Shown here: piece after piece, positions 25,431 to 33,258 of the stretch
How the letters are laid out: each line of letters opens with the position of its first letter
Numbering within the stretch: the first letter of the stretch is position 1
Source: Hyalangium versicolor
GTDB taxonomy: Bacteria > Myxococcota > Myxococcia > Myxococcales > Myxococcaceae
Length of the DNA stretch: 64,000 nt
Assembly: GCF_020103695.1 (NCBI RefSeq)
Contig: NZ_JAHXBF010000017.1
Span: 62,001-126,000, forward strand
Direction of reading: 5' to 3'
The notes under the pieces: model-generated
Seen by the model: the letters and a program-made list of their open reading frames with translations, nothing else
The model's database searches: none
Told to the model about the DNA's origin: nothing
Program-made: the position numbers and the translations under genes

Positions 25431-28373
25431 ATGCAGAGGCAGCGGCCGGCTGTAGGGATTCTATGTGCGGTGCTCTGCAGCCTGTGGGTGACAGGCTGTG
25501 GGGGGGATGTCTCGGGAGGAGATGGGACCGCGAGCGAGGTTCTCGCGCAGGGCAGTGAAGAGCTGCGCGCTGCATCCGCTGACGAGGATTTCGTCGCCCT
25601 CTCACTCGCGTCCAGCCCGATCTCGAAGGCCCTCTCCGCCGGCAATGCCCACTCGCTGGCGCTGCGCACGGACGGCTCGGTGTGGGCGTGGGGTCTGAAC
25701 GATAAGGGCCAGTTGGGGAATGGGACGCTGAACAAGAGCAACATGCCTCTGCGGGTGGTGGGACTACCGGCCATCAAGGCGATCGCCGCGGGGCGAAGCC
25801 ACTCGCTGGCGCTGGGGATGGACGGCACGGTGTGGGCGTGGGGATTGAACGACAAGGGCCAACTGGGAGATGGAACGAAGACGACACGCCTGGTGCCCGT
25901 GCCGGTGACCATTCCCGGGGGAGCCGTGACCATCGCCGGAGGGCTCTACCACTCGCTGGCGATCGCCGCGGATGGCAGCGTCTACGCGTGGGGTAACAAC
26001 GCCTATGGGCAGTTGGGGGATGGGACGACGACGGAGCGGCTGACGCCGGTGCGCATCAACCTGCCTGGCAGCGTCCAGGCGGTCTCCGCGGGCTGGTTCC
26101 ACTCGATGGCACTGGGGACCGACGGACGCGTGTGGACGTGGGGCCTCAACACCAATGGCCAGATTGGCAATGGAAGCTCGACCGGCAACCGGCTGACGCC
26201 GTACCAGGTGACCCTGGTGCTCCCAGCCACCGCCATTGCCGCCGGAGCCAACCACTCGTTGGCACTGCTGTCCAACCAGAGCGCGGTGGGATGGGGGCAG
26301 AACACCGCTGGCCAGTTGGGCAATGGGACGACGACCACGGCGCTGGTCCCGGTGCCGGTTGGGCTGGCGGTGGCTGTCACCGCCATCTCCACGGGAGGCA
26401 ACTCCTCGCTGGCCATCGACTCCACCGGTGCAGCCTGGGCGTGGGGACAGAACGACAAGGGCCAACTGGGGGATGGAACGACGAGCCCCCCGCAGCGCAA
26501 CAGCCCGGTGCGCGTGCTGGGACTGAATGATGCGGTGGCCATCTCCGCGGGGCTCACCCATGCGCTGGCGCTGCGTCCCGGTTGCCCGTTCTGGGCCTGG
26601 GGAGACAACACCAATGGGCAGTTGGGAGATGGCACGTGGACCTCGCGGTCGACGTTCACCCAGACGCAGTTGCTGAACATCTACTTCTACGATCTCGATG
26701 GTGATGGATATGGCGACGACGACCTGTTCTCACCCGAGGAAGCTTGCGAGCCTTCCCTGTTCTACGTTGAGAATGACCTGGACTGCGATGGCTTCGATAT
26801 CTCCATCCATCCAGGTGCCCTGGAGATCTGCGATGGGCTGGACAACGACTGCAACACGGTGACGGACGACAACGCGGGCGACTTCTTCCACCGCGATGCC
26901 GACGGGGATGGGTATGGAGACCCAGCGGACTCCGTCCAGGCCTGCGCGCAGCCCTCGGGGCGCGTGCTGGACGGCAGTGACTGCAACGACGCCAACACGA
27001 GTGTGAATCCCGGTGCCACGGAGACGTGCAACGGAGTGGATGACAACTGCAATCTCCTCGTCGACGACGGAATCGGCCCCACCTGGTACCAGGACGCGGA
27101 TGGAGACGGGTACGGCAATAGCGCGAAGAGTGCCCAGGCGTGCACGGCGCCGGCGGGCTACATCGCCACCCCCGGCGACTGCAACGACAGCAACCCCAGC
27201 GTGAAGCCCGGTGCCACGGAGACGTGCAACGGGGTGGATGACGACTGCTCGGGCACTGTCGACGAGGGCAATCCGGGCGGCACCCTGGCATGCACGACCG
27301 GAGAACTCGGGGTCTGTGCCGAGGGCGTCACGTATTGCTCGGGTGGGGCCATCCACTGCGTCCCGCTCCACGGGCCTTCCACCGAGGTCTGCGATGGGCT
27401 CGACAACGACTGTGACGGACAGTCGGATGAGACAGGGAACCTGGGCACGTACTACCGCGACCAGGATGGAGACGGGTACGGCAATGCGGCGGCGAGCATC
27501 CAGGCCTGCGCCGCCCCCACGGGCTACGTCACCAACTCCAGCGACTGCAATGACGCTGACAACAAGGTGAAGCCCGGTGCCACGGAGGTGTGCAACAGCG
27601 TGGACGACAATTGCAATGGCACCGTCGATGAGGGCGTGGGCACGACCTGGTACCGCGACCAGGATGGGGATGGGTACGGCACGGCCTCGGTGAAGACCCA
27701 GGCGTGCTCCGCGCCAGCGGGCTACGTGTCCAACTCCACGGACTGCAACGACTCCAACCAGAACGTGAAGCCGGGTGCCGCGGAGTCGTGCAACGACGTG
27801 GACGACAACTGCAACGGTACCATCGACGAAGGCGCGCTCGGCACCTATTACTCTGACGAAGATGGAGACGGGTACGGCGGTTCCTCGACCACCCAGGCGT
27901 GCTCTCGCCCCCCGGGCTATGCCTACTCTTGGAACGACTGCAACGATACCAACGCCAGTGTACACCCCGGGGCCAGCGAGGTGTGCAACGGCCGGGATGA
28001 CGACTGCAATGGGTACACCGACGACGGCGTGGGCAACCTGTACTACATGGACGGGGACAGGGACGGGCTTGGCAGTGCCTCGGCGGGGACGATCGTGGCG
28101 TGCTACCAACCGTGGGGCTTCGTCTCCAACAACAACGATTGCAACGATTGGGACAGCAGCCTGCCCACCTACTTCTCCCAGGACTCCGATGGGGACGGGT
28201 ACGGCGATTACGCCGTCTTTGGCCCCCCACCCTATGGATGCATCCCGCCACCGGGCTACGCCGTCTCTCACAATGACTGCAACGACCAGCGTTTCGACGT
28301 GAGGCCAGGCGCCCCCGAGAAGTGCGACGGGGTGGACAACGACTGCGACGGAGCTACGGACGAAGGCTGCTAG
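25431..28373 (+). CDS. RCC1 propeller fused to MopE-type Cys repeats, lipoprotein
   Basis: GGAGGAG lies upstream of ATG 25431. The signal peptide ends in VTGC (lipobox). Residues about 60-410 hold seven RCC1 repeats (AGxxHSLAL...DGxVWAWGxNxxGQLGDGT), enough for one seven-bladed propeller. From about 420 to the end there are eight or nine repeats of the form DxDGDGYG...DCNDxNxxVxPGAxExCNGxDDNCNGxxDEG. This is the pattern of the putative metal-binding repeat named after the copper-binding protein MopE, with calcium-type DxDGDG loops and paired Cys. It is a surface protein with two metal-dependent repeat types, probably for adhesion or metal binding. Relatives of each half are common; the fusion is less so. 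Confidence 0.92.
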   Translation: MQRQRPAVGILCAVLCSLWVTGCGGDVSGGDGTASEVLAQGSEELRAASADEDFVALSLASSPISKALSAGNAHSLALRTDGSVWAWGLNDKGQLGNGTLNKSNMPLRVVGLPAIKAIAAGRSHSLALGMDGTVWAWGLNDKGQLGDGTKTTRLVPVPVTIPGGAVTIAGGLYHSLAIAADGSVYAWGNNAYGQLGDGTTTERLTPVRINLPGSVQAVSAGWFHSMALGTDGRVWTWGLNTNGQIGNGSSTGNRLTPYQVTLVLPATAIAAGANHSLALLSNQSAVGWGQNTAGQLGNGTTTTALVPVPVGLAVAVTAISTGGNSSLAIDSTGAAWAWGQNDKGQLGDGTTSPPQRNSPVRVLGLNDAVAISAGLTHALALRPGCPFWAWGDNTNGQLGDGTWTSRSTFTQTQLLNIYFYDLDGDGYGDDDLFSPEEACEPSLFYVENDLDCDGFDISIHPGALEICDGLDNDCNTVTDDNAGDFFHRDADGDGYGDPADSVQACAQPSGRVLDGSDCNDANTSVNPGATETCNGVDDNCNLLVDDGIGPTWYQDADGDGYGNSAKSAQACTAPAGYIATPGDCNDSNPSVKPGATETCNGVDDDCSGTVDEGNPGGTLACTTGELGVCAEGVTYCSGGAIHCVPLHGPSTEVCDGLDNDCDGQSDETGNLGTYYRDQDGDGYGNAAASIQACAAPTGYVTNSSDCNDADNKVKPGATEVCNSVDDNCNGTVDEGVGTTWYRDQDGDGYGTASVKTQACSAPAGYVSNSTDCNDSNQNVKPGAAESCNDVDDNCNGTIDEGALGTYYSDEDGDGYGGSSTTQACSRPPGYAYSWNDCNDTNASVHPGASEVCNGRDDDCNGYTDDGVGNLYYMDGDRDGLGSASAGTIVACYQPWGFVSNNNDCNDWDSSLPTYFSQDSDGDGYGDYAVFGPPPYGCIPPPGYAVSHNDCNDQRFDVRPGAPEKCDGVDNDCDGATDEGC

Positions 28374-28383
28374 CAGGCCGTGA

Positions 28384-28431
28384 TCGGCTGGCGCTTGTCC
28401 TCATCGGGGCAGGCGCCAGTCGAGGTGCGTC
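28384..28431. terminator. Stem-loop between convergent genes
   Basis: GGCTGGCGC...GCGCCAGTC can pair with a stem of at least seven bp (CTGGCGC / GCGCCAG), located between the RCC1-MopE gene and the convergent lipoprotein gene. There is no clear U-tract. Confidence 0.45.
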
Positions 28432-28440
28432 ACGAATCAT

Positions 28441-29325
28441 CTAGTACGTGCAGCGCAGGACCTGGCGGTAGGTACCGCACTGCCCGAAGTCCGTCGTGCC
28501 CGCGGGCTGTGAGTGGTAGCAGCTGTAGACGGTGGGGTCGCAGTCGGGGCTGGGCCAGACGTCGTAGGCGTCGCCATCGGTGACCGCGAACTCCGTCACG
28601 CGAGCGACGAGGCGCGCCGTCTTCTCCATGGCCACGCCGTTATCGGCGCCCGCGCTGAAGGTGAGCGGGACGGTGTGCGGGTCAATGGCCTGGTACAGCG
28701 CCGGGTACGACCAGTCGAGGCGGTAGTTGGGCCGGCCGTAGACCTGCGGGATGCCGTCGGGCGCCGTGACAGAGAGCCAGTCCACGTACCCGGACACCGA
28801 GGCGTGGCCACGATAGAGCAGGTTGGTGTTGCCCTGGACGACGTAGATGGGATTCACCGCCTCATCGATCCAGATGCCGCTGTCGCCGCGGAAGTCGAAG
28901 AACCGAGGGGCAATTACGATGCGCGCGGTGTACGAGCGCGGCGTGCCCGTGAAGGTATCGACGCGGACGAAGAGCGGCAGGCCCGAGAGCACGGTGTTGA
29001 GCTCGTGGCCCTCGTGGAGGACGATCTCGAACCGGCGTTCGCTGATGATGTGCGCGTCCCCGAAGGCGTCGTCGGGGACGAAGCTCAGGACGCCCGAGAG
29101 GTAGCGGTTCGCGGTGGCGCGGATGATGAGGGCGCGGACACCCTCACGTTCCTCGAAAGTGCCGAGCGTCTCGAAGCTGAGCTCGTTGTCGCCCACCGAG
29201 GCGTAGAGGCGGGTGGCCGTCACCGCGGCGGTGCTGACGGCGGTCTCCTCCGCGATTTCGGGAACGTCGTTGTTACAGGCCGCGAGCGCGGCGAGGCTGG
29301 CGAGGGCGAGAGTGCGGAATTGCAT
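28441..29325 (-). CDS. Lipoprotein of unknown function
   Basis: Start ATG 29325 (MQFRTLALASLAALAAC) is chosen because GGAG precedes it by about eight bases and it yields a compact lipoprotein signal with lipobox LAAC; the frame is open to 29361. The mature part is about 275 residues, acidic and beta-rich, with four Cys in the last 35 residues (CDPTVYSCYHS, CGTYRQVLRC) that could form two disulphides. I recognise no domain. A 20-bp perfect palindrome lies 36 bases upstream of the start. Confidence 0.8.
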   Translation of the reverse strand: MQFRTLALASLAALAACNNDVPEIAEETAVSTAAVTATRLYASVGDNELSFETLGTFEEREGVRALIIRATANRYLSGVLSFVPDDAFGDAHIISERRFEIVLHEGHELNTVLSGLPLFVRVDTFTGTPRSYTARIVIAPRFFDFRGDSGIWIDEAVNPIYVVQGNTNLLYRGHASVSGYVDWLSVTAPDGIPQVYGRPNYRLDWSYPALYQAIDPHTVPLTFSAGADNGVAMEKTARLVARVTEFAVTDGDAYDVWPSPDCDPTVYSCYHSQPAGTTDFGQCGTYRQVLRCTY

Positions 29326-29361
29326 GGGGGGGTCTCCAGGTGAGCCCCCCAAGTACCACAA

Positions 29362-29381
29362 GCCTGTGGCATGCCACAGGC
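29362..29381. promoter_or_regulatory. 20-bp perfect palindrome upstream of a lipoprotein gene
   Basis: GCCTGTGGCATGCCACAGGC reads the same on both strands with no spacer. It sits 36 bases upstream of ATG 29325 (-), the place for a repressor site overlapping the promoter. Confidence 0.55.
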
Positions 29382-29385
29382 GGGG

Positions 29386-29444
29386 AGATGGGGTCGCACG
29401 AAGCTGCGCGGAATCACTCCGGATAGATGGGGCCGCACGAGGCT
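29386..29444. repeat. Two 20-bp direct repeats, 39-bp period
   Basis: AGATGGGGTCGCACGAAGCT (29386-29405) and AGATGGGGCCGCACGAGGCT (29425-29444) differ at two bases. They lie in the intergenic region next to the palindrome. Meaning unknown; possibly regulator half-sites. Confidence 0.5.
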
Positions 29445-29494
29445 TGGTGCCGGGGGAACTCGGGCCGCTCGCGTACTTGAGCGGCCTGATCCAC

Positions 29495-30454
29495 CTACCC
29501 CAGGAGCCCCTCGCTCAACTCCCAGAGGCGATCGGCCGATCGGGGATCGATCGCATAAGGCCGCACTCCGGAGCTGCCCTCGGTGGAAACCAGGCGGGCC
29601 ACCTCGACGTTCTCGCAGTAGACCCCTCCCATGCCCTCGAGCCGCGGGCTCGTCGCGCACCAGACCTGGGTCGCGGCACCCTGCTCCACGGTCTTCAGCT
29701 GTCTCTCCGGATCGAGGATCGGCCTGCCGTTCTCGTCGATGACTCCCAGGGCCCGCAGCTGCTCGGTCGAGAGATACCGTCCCAGATCGGTCGCCACGAT
29801 GCTGCCGGGGTGGACGGAGAAGGCGCGCACGCCCCTGGCACTCTCGCGTGCGTCCAGTCCGACGGCGAAGAGGATGTTGGCGGTCTTCGACTGGCCATAG
29901 GCCAGCATGGGTTGATACTCGCGACGCTCGAAGTTCAGGTCGTCGAACACGACGTCCGACCGCTGATGTCCCCGGGACGACAACGACACGACGCGCGCCC
30001 CCTTCGCACGTCGCAAGGCCGGGAGCAGTCGCAGGGCGAGCTGGAAGTGGCCGAGGTGATTGATCGCGAAGTGGTGCTCGACTCCCCGCGCATCGCGCTT
30101 CAGTTGAGGGAGCGCCATGACACCCGCGTTGTTCACCAGGATGTGCAGCGGCCGACCAGAATCGAGGAACTTCCTCGCGAAGGTGTCGATCGAGCCGGGG
30201 TCGATCAAGTCCATCGGCTCGAGTTCGACTCCCTCCAGCCCGTTCAGCGCGGCGGCGGCCTTCTGGAGATCGCGCGCCGGGACGATGACCCTGGCGCCAG
30301 CCGATGCGAGGATCCGTGCCGTCTCGAGACCCAGCCCCGCGTAGCCACCCGTGACGACAGCGATCTTTCCCTCCAGGGAGACGCCTTTGATGACATCGGC
30401 GGTGGTCGAGGCTGGACCGAAACCGGATCCAAGGGGGGTTTGAAGGGTGGACAT
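29495..30454 (-). CDS. Short-chain dehydrogenase/reductase
   Basis: Start ATG 30454 (MSTLQTPLG) has CAGGAG about nine bases upstream and gives 319 residues, as usual for the retinol-dehydrogenase/oxidoreductase type of SDR. The motifs are in order: TGGYAGLG (NAD(P) binding), NNAGV, and YGQSKTAN with the catalytic Tyr and Lys. There is no export signal. The substrate cannot be read from sequence. It is divergent from an AraC-type regulator whose start is about 100 bases away, so the regulator probably controls it. Confidence 0.92.
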   Translation of the reverse strand: MSTLQTPLGSGFGPASTTADVIKGVSLEGKIAVVTGGYAGLGLETARILASAGARVIVPARDLQKAAAALNGLEGVELEPMDLIDPGSIDTFARKFLDSGRPLHILVNNAGVMALPQLKRDARGVEHHFAINHLGHFQLALRLLPALRRAKGARVVSLSSRGHQRSDVVFDDLNFERREYQPMLAYGQSKTANILFAVGLDARESARGVRAFSVHPGSIVATDLGRYLSTEQLRALGVIDENGRPILDPERQLKTVEQGAATQVWCATSPRLEGMGGVYCENVEVARLVSTEGSSGVRPYAIDPRSADRLWELSEGLLG

Positions 30455-30551
30455 GACGAACACTCCTGAGTTGAAGGTCCGAGCAATGTAAGGACCGCCC
30501 CTCGAACTTTGAATGCTCGAAAGTCCGTATGACTTGCGCGATATTGCAAGA

Positions 30552-31502
30552 ATGGTGGCCGATCCTCTGTCTGGCGTCCTCAAGCTCGCCGACGCCCAAT
30601 CCGTCCTGACGGGCGGCTTCACCGCTGGCGGCTCATGGGCCATCCGCTTTCCCCCGCCAGATAAGTTGAAGTTCTTTGCCATGGTGAAGGGGAGCTGCTG
30701 GCTCCGCATCGACGGAGAGAAGGCACCTGTGCGTGTCGAGACGGGGGATGTGTTTCTCCTCTCGGCGAGACGCTCCTTCGTTCTCGCCGGGGATCTGGCG
30801 GTCCCCCCCGTCGACGCGACTGGCTTGTTCAAGGGCAGCATCAAGACAGCGAGGGTAGGTAAGGGCGACGACTGCATCCAGATCGGCGGCCATGTCCGAT
30901 TGAACCCGGCCAGCAGCGAACTCCTGACGGATGTCCTGCCCCCGCTGATTCACGTTCGGGCGGCTTCGCCTCAGGCGACGGTCCTGCAATGGCTTCTCGA
31001 CCAGCTCATCCGCGAACAATCCGCCGAGCTTCCAGGTGCCAGCATTGCTTCGGCGCAGCTCGCTCAGCTCATGTTCGTGCAGATCCTGCGAGTCCATCTC
31101 CAGACAGCCGGCTCGTTACCCGTGGGGTGGCTTCGAGCTGTCACCGACCCGCGGCTCGCGCCCGCCATCCGCTTGATGCACGCCGAGCCCGGCCGCACGT
31201 GGCAACTCGAGGAGCTGGCGAAAGCCGCGGCCATGTCGAGGTCGACCTTCGCCCACTACTTCAAGACGGTGGCGGGCATCGCCCCGCTGACCTATCTCAC
31301 GGAGTGGCGCATGCGGCTGGCCGAACGGGAGCTGCGAGAGGAGAGCACCCCGGTTTCCACCATTGCTCAATCGCTCGGCTACACGTCGGAGAGCGCCTTC
31401 AGCAACGCCTTCAAGCGCGTCACCGGCAACGCACCCCATCACTACCGGAGCGCTGCCCGAGCGTCCGGCCAGTCGTCATCACGCTCTTCCTCGGCAGGGT
31501 AA
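30552..31502 (+). CDS. AraC-family regulator with cupin N-terminal domain
   Basis: Start ATG 30552 (MVADPLSGVLKLADAQS) fits the usual beginning of the cupin_6/AraC group; an earlier in-frame ATG at 30513 adds 13 residues. The N-terminal ~190 residues form a ligand-sensing cupin (GGFTAGGSWAIRFPPPDK, KGSCWLRIDG, GDVFLLSARRSF). The C-terminal ~100 residues are two helix-turn-helix units (WQLEELAKAAAMSRSTFAHYF and later STIAQSLGYTSESAFSNAFK) ending in the G-x-x-P-x-x-Y signature (GNAPHHY). It shares an intergenic region with the SDR gene and probably switches it on in response to a small molecule. Confidence 0.93.
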   Translation: MVADPLSGVLKLADAQSVLTGGFTAGGSWAIRFPPPDKLKFFAMVKGSCWLRIDGEKAPVRVETGDVFLLSARRSFVLAGDLAVPPVDATGLFKGSIKTARVGKGDDCIQIGGHVRLNPASSELLTDVLPPLIHVRAASPQATVLQWLLDQLIREQSAELPGASIASAQLAQLMFVQILRVHLQTAGSLPVGWLRAVTDPRLAPAIRLMHAEPGRTWQLEELAKAAAMSRSTFAHYFKTVAGIAPLTYLTEWRMRLAERELREESTPVSTIAQSLGYTSESAFSNAFKRVTGNAPHHYRSAARASGQSSSRSSSAG

Positions 31503-31784
31503 TAGTTCGGGTAGGCCGCGGCTTCCTGGCGGCGGTTCTGACTCTTGCCCCGCGGCGTCCGGTTGAATGAGGTCATGGCTTTGACGAGGTGGAGGAGCGG
31601 CATCTGCACGCTATTCGCCTTCAAAGCCAGTCCCCAGGACAGTTCTGCCGCGAGATGGACGTTCGTACCATGCCTCCCGATGCGATTCGGAGCGGGTCGC
31701 ATCGCGGCGGGGTGCGCCACGGCATCGTCATCCGCAACAGCCACCTGCAACATCCACCATCAATCCTTTCATGGAGAGACTTCA
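31503..31784. other. Leader region of the precursor-peptide operon
   Basis: No separate gene is supported. The open frame that runs into the peptide from 31545 has no coding character. GGAGAG lies nine bases before ATG 31785. The promoter of the export operon should be here. Confidence 0.4.
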
Positions 31785-31958
31785 ATGCTGAACCTTTCGA
31801 ACATCCTCGAGGAGCTGACCGAAGAGCAGATGGACCGCGTCCTCGAGTTCAAGGCCGGCGGCGGCCACCACGGCAGCACCTGCAAGAGCCACAAGAGCAG
31901 CAAGAGTCGCAAGAGTAGCAAGAGCAAGAGCTGCTCCTGGAAGTCCGGCCACAAATAG
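31785..31958 (+). CDS. Candidate RiPP precursor peptide (Ser/Lys-rich, two Cys)
   Basis: 57 residues. The N-terminal half (MLNLSNILEELTEEQMDRVL, then EFKAGGG) is acidic and amphipathic and ends in a Gly run. This is a leader shape suited to cleavage by a C39 peptidase after Gly-Gly. The remaining ~30 residues start HHGSTCKSHKSSKS and end CSWKSGHK. They contain 11 Ser, 8 Lys and 2 Cys and no acidic residue. The two Cys bracket an SK/SRK-rich stretch built from a 6-base AAGAGC-type DNA repeat. The ATG is set by GGAGAG upstream and by the leader pattern. It is the first gene of a tight operon with a recognition-domain kinase, a peptidase-transporter and a HlyD-like protein. I infer that it is modified on Ser and/or Cys, trimmed and exported. 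Confidence 0.8.
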   Translation: MLNLSNILEELTEEQMDRVLEFKAGGGHHGSTCKSHKSSKSRKSSKSKSCSWKSGHK

Positions 31959-32010
31959 AGCGGCCTGAGAACAGAACCAAGCCGCAGCGCACCCCGCTCC
32001 TCTCTCGGTC

Positions 32011-33258
32011 ATGACACAGAAATGCCTCTATGTATTTCCGGAGTACTTCGAGCTCCGCCCCTTGAGCGAAGACGAGGGTTCGAGCCTCCTCGACGACTCG
32101 GGCGCGAACACCGGCGCAAGCCACGGCGAGCGCTTCATGGTGGTGGACACGCGCGCTCACCAGTACTGCTACCTGGTCAACCCGGTCATCAAGAGCTACC
32201 TGGAGCTGTTCAGGGAGCCGCGGGCCGAGGCTGAGGCGCTGGAGGAACTGGCGCGCCAGGCGGGGTGTCGCCAGGAAGCCATCGCCGCCACAGTGCGGAC
32301 CTTCTTCCAGCGCATGCGGCGCGCCGGCCTGCTGCGCTCCGCAGGGGCGGACTTCCGAGGGGAGTCCACCTGGGCGCTGACTCCCGGGCAGGTGCTCGGG
32401 GAGTACCGCGTCGGAGAGTTGATCATCGAGAAGCGAGACGTGGCGCTCCATCACGCAGAGCAGGTGGGCACCGGAATGCCCGCGGTGCTCAAGGTCTTCG
32501 TCTTGCAGGGCCCCAGGGCGAGCCGCGAGCGCAAGCTCTTCGAGCGGGAGTTTCTCTTCATGGCCGGGCTGGCCCCGCATGAGAACGTCTGTCGCCTGCT
32601 GGCCTTCCACCCCGGGGAGCCCTGCTACGCCGCGCTGGAGCATGCCGGCAGCACTCCCATTCGCGAGGCCATGGCGGAGGCATCCCTGTCCCTGCCAGAG
32701 CGAGTGCGCATCGGCGCCGAGACGCTCGCCGCGCTCGCCCACTTGCACCACCACGGCTTGCTGCACGGCGATGTCCACTCGCGCAACTTCATGTTGACGG
32801 ACGAGCGCCGGGTGAAGCTCATTGACTTCGGCCTCTCACGGCGGAGCGGCGACGCGGTGGAGGAGACCGCCGTCCCCCACGGCGGCCTTCCCGCCTTCAT
32901 GCCCCCCGAGCGCATCGAGCCCGGCTCGCTCAGCATCAGCGGCCGTCCGGGCGATATGCGCTCGGAGGTGTTCCAGCTGGGGGTGTTGCTCCACGAGATC
33001 CTCACGGGCCACGAGCCCTTCTCGGAGAGGGTGCTGTGGAGACGTCTGGCGCAGGCCATCCGCAGCCAGCCCGCCCCCCGCGCGGAGGAGACGCCCGAGG
33101 GCGAGTACATCCCCGCGGCCCTCGCCGACGTCATCGCGCGCGCCCTCGCCAAGGGCCCGGAGGAGCGCTTCCCTTGCGCCGTGGCGATGCTGGAGGGCTG
33201 GAGTGCAGCCCAGCGGCGCCGCGGGCCCGTTCGCGCCGGGGAGCGCGTCTGCCCATGA
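32011..33258 (+). CDS. PqqD-like recognition domain fused to protein kinase
   Basis: 415 residues. Residues about 38-115 (from RFMVVDTRAHQYCYLVNPV to RMRRAGLL) have the strand-helix pattern of a PqqD-like winged helix, the RiPP recognition element that grips leader peptides. A kinase domain follows at about 130-400: Lys in AVLKVF, Glu in FEREF, catalytic loop HGDVHSRNF, LIDFG, and MPPERIEP in place of APE. All catalytic residues are present, though the glycine loop is weak. There is no lyase, cyclase or membrane segment, so it is not a class III/IV lanthipeptide synthetase. It lies 52 bases after the peptide gene and overlaps the exporter gene by ATGA. Most likely it phosphorylates the precursor. 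The recognition domain is inferred from pattern only. Confidence 0.85.
   Translation: MTQKCLYVFPEYFELRPLSEDEGSSLLDDSGANTGASHGERFMVVDTRAHQYCYLVNPVIKSYLELFREPRAEAEALEELARQAGCRQEAIAATVRTFFQRMRRAGLLRSAGADFRGESTWALTPGQVLGEYRVGELIIEKRDVALHHAEQVGTGMPAVLKVFVLQGPRASRERKLFEREFLFMAGLAPHENVCRLLAFHPGEPCYAALEHAGSTPIREAMAEASLSLPERVRIGAETLAALAHLHHHGLLHGDVHSRNFMLTDERRVKLIDFGLSRRSGDAVEETAVPHGGLPAFMPPERIEPGSLSISGRPGDMRSEVFQLGVLLHEILTGHEPFSERVLWRRLAQAIRSQPAPRAEETPEGEYIPAALADVIARALAKGPEERFPCAVAMLEGWSAAQRRRGPVRAGERVCP

Noticed and set aside
26730..28271. Minus-strand frame over the MopE repeats
   Set aside because: Antisense of a Cys/Asp repeat; repetitive only because the real gene is.
32011..33258. Class III/IV lanthipeptide synthetase
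   Set aside because: The kinase and Ser/Cys-containing peptide suggested it, but there is no lyase domain before and no cyclase domain after the kinase. The length (415 residues) is about half of what is needed.
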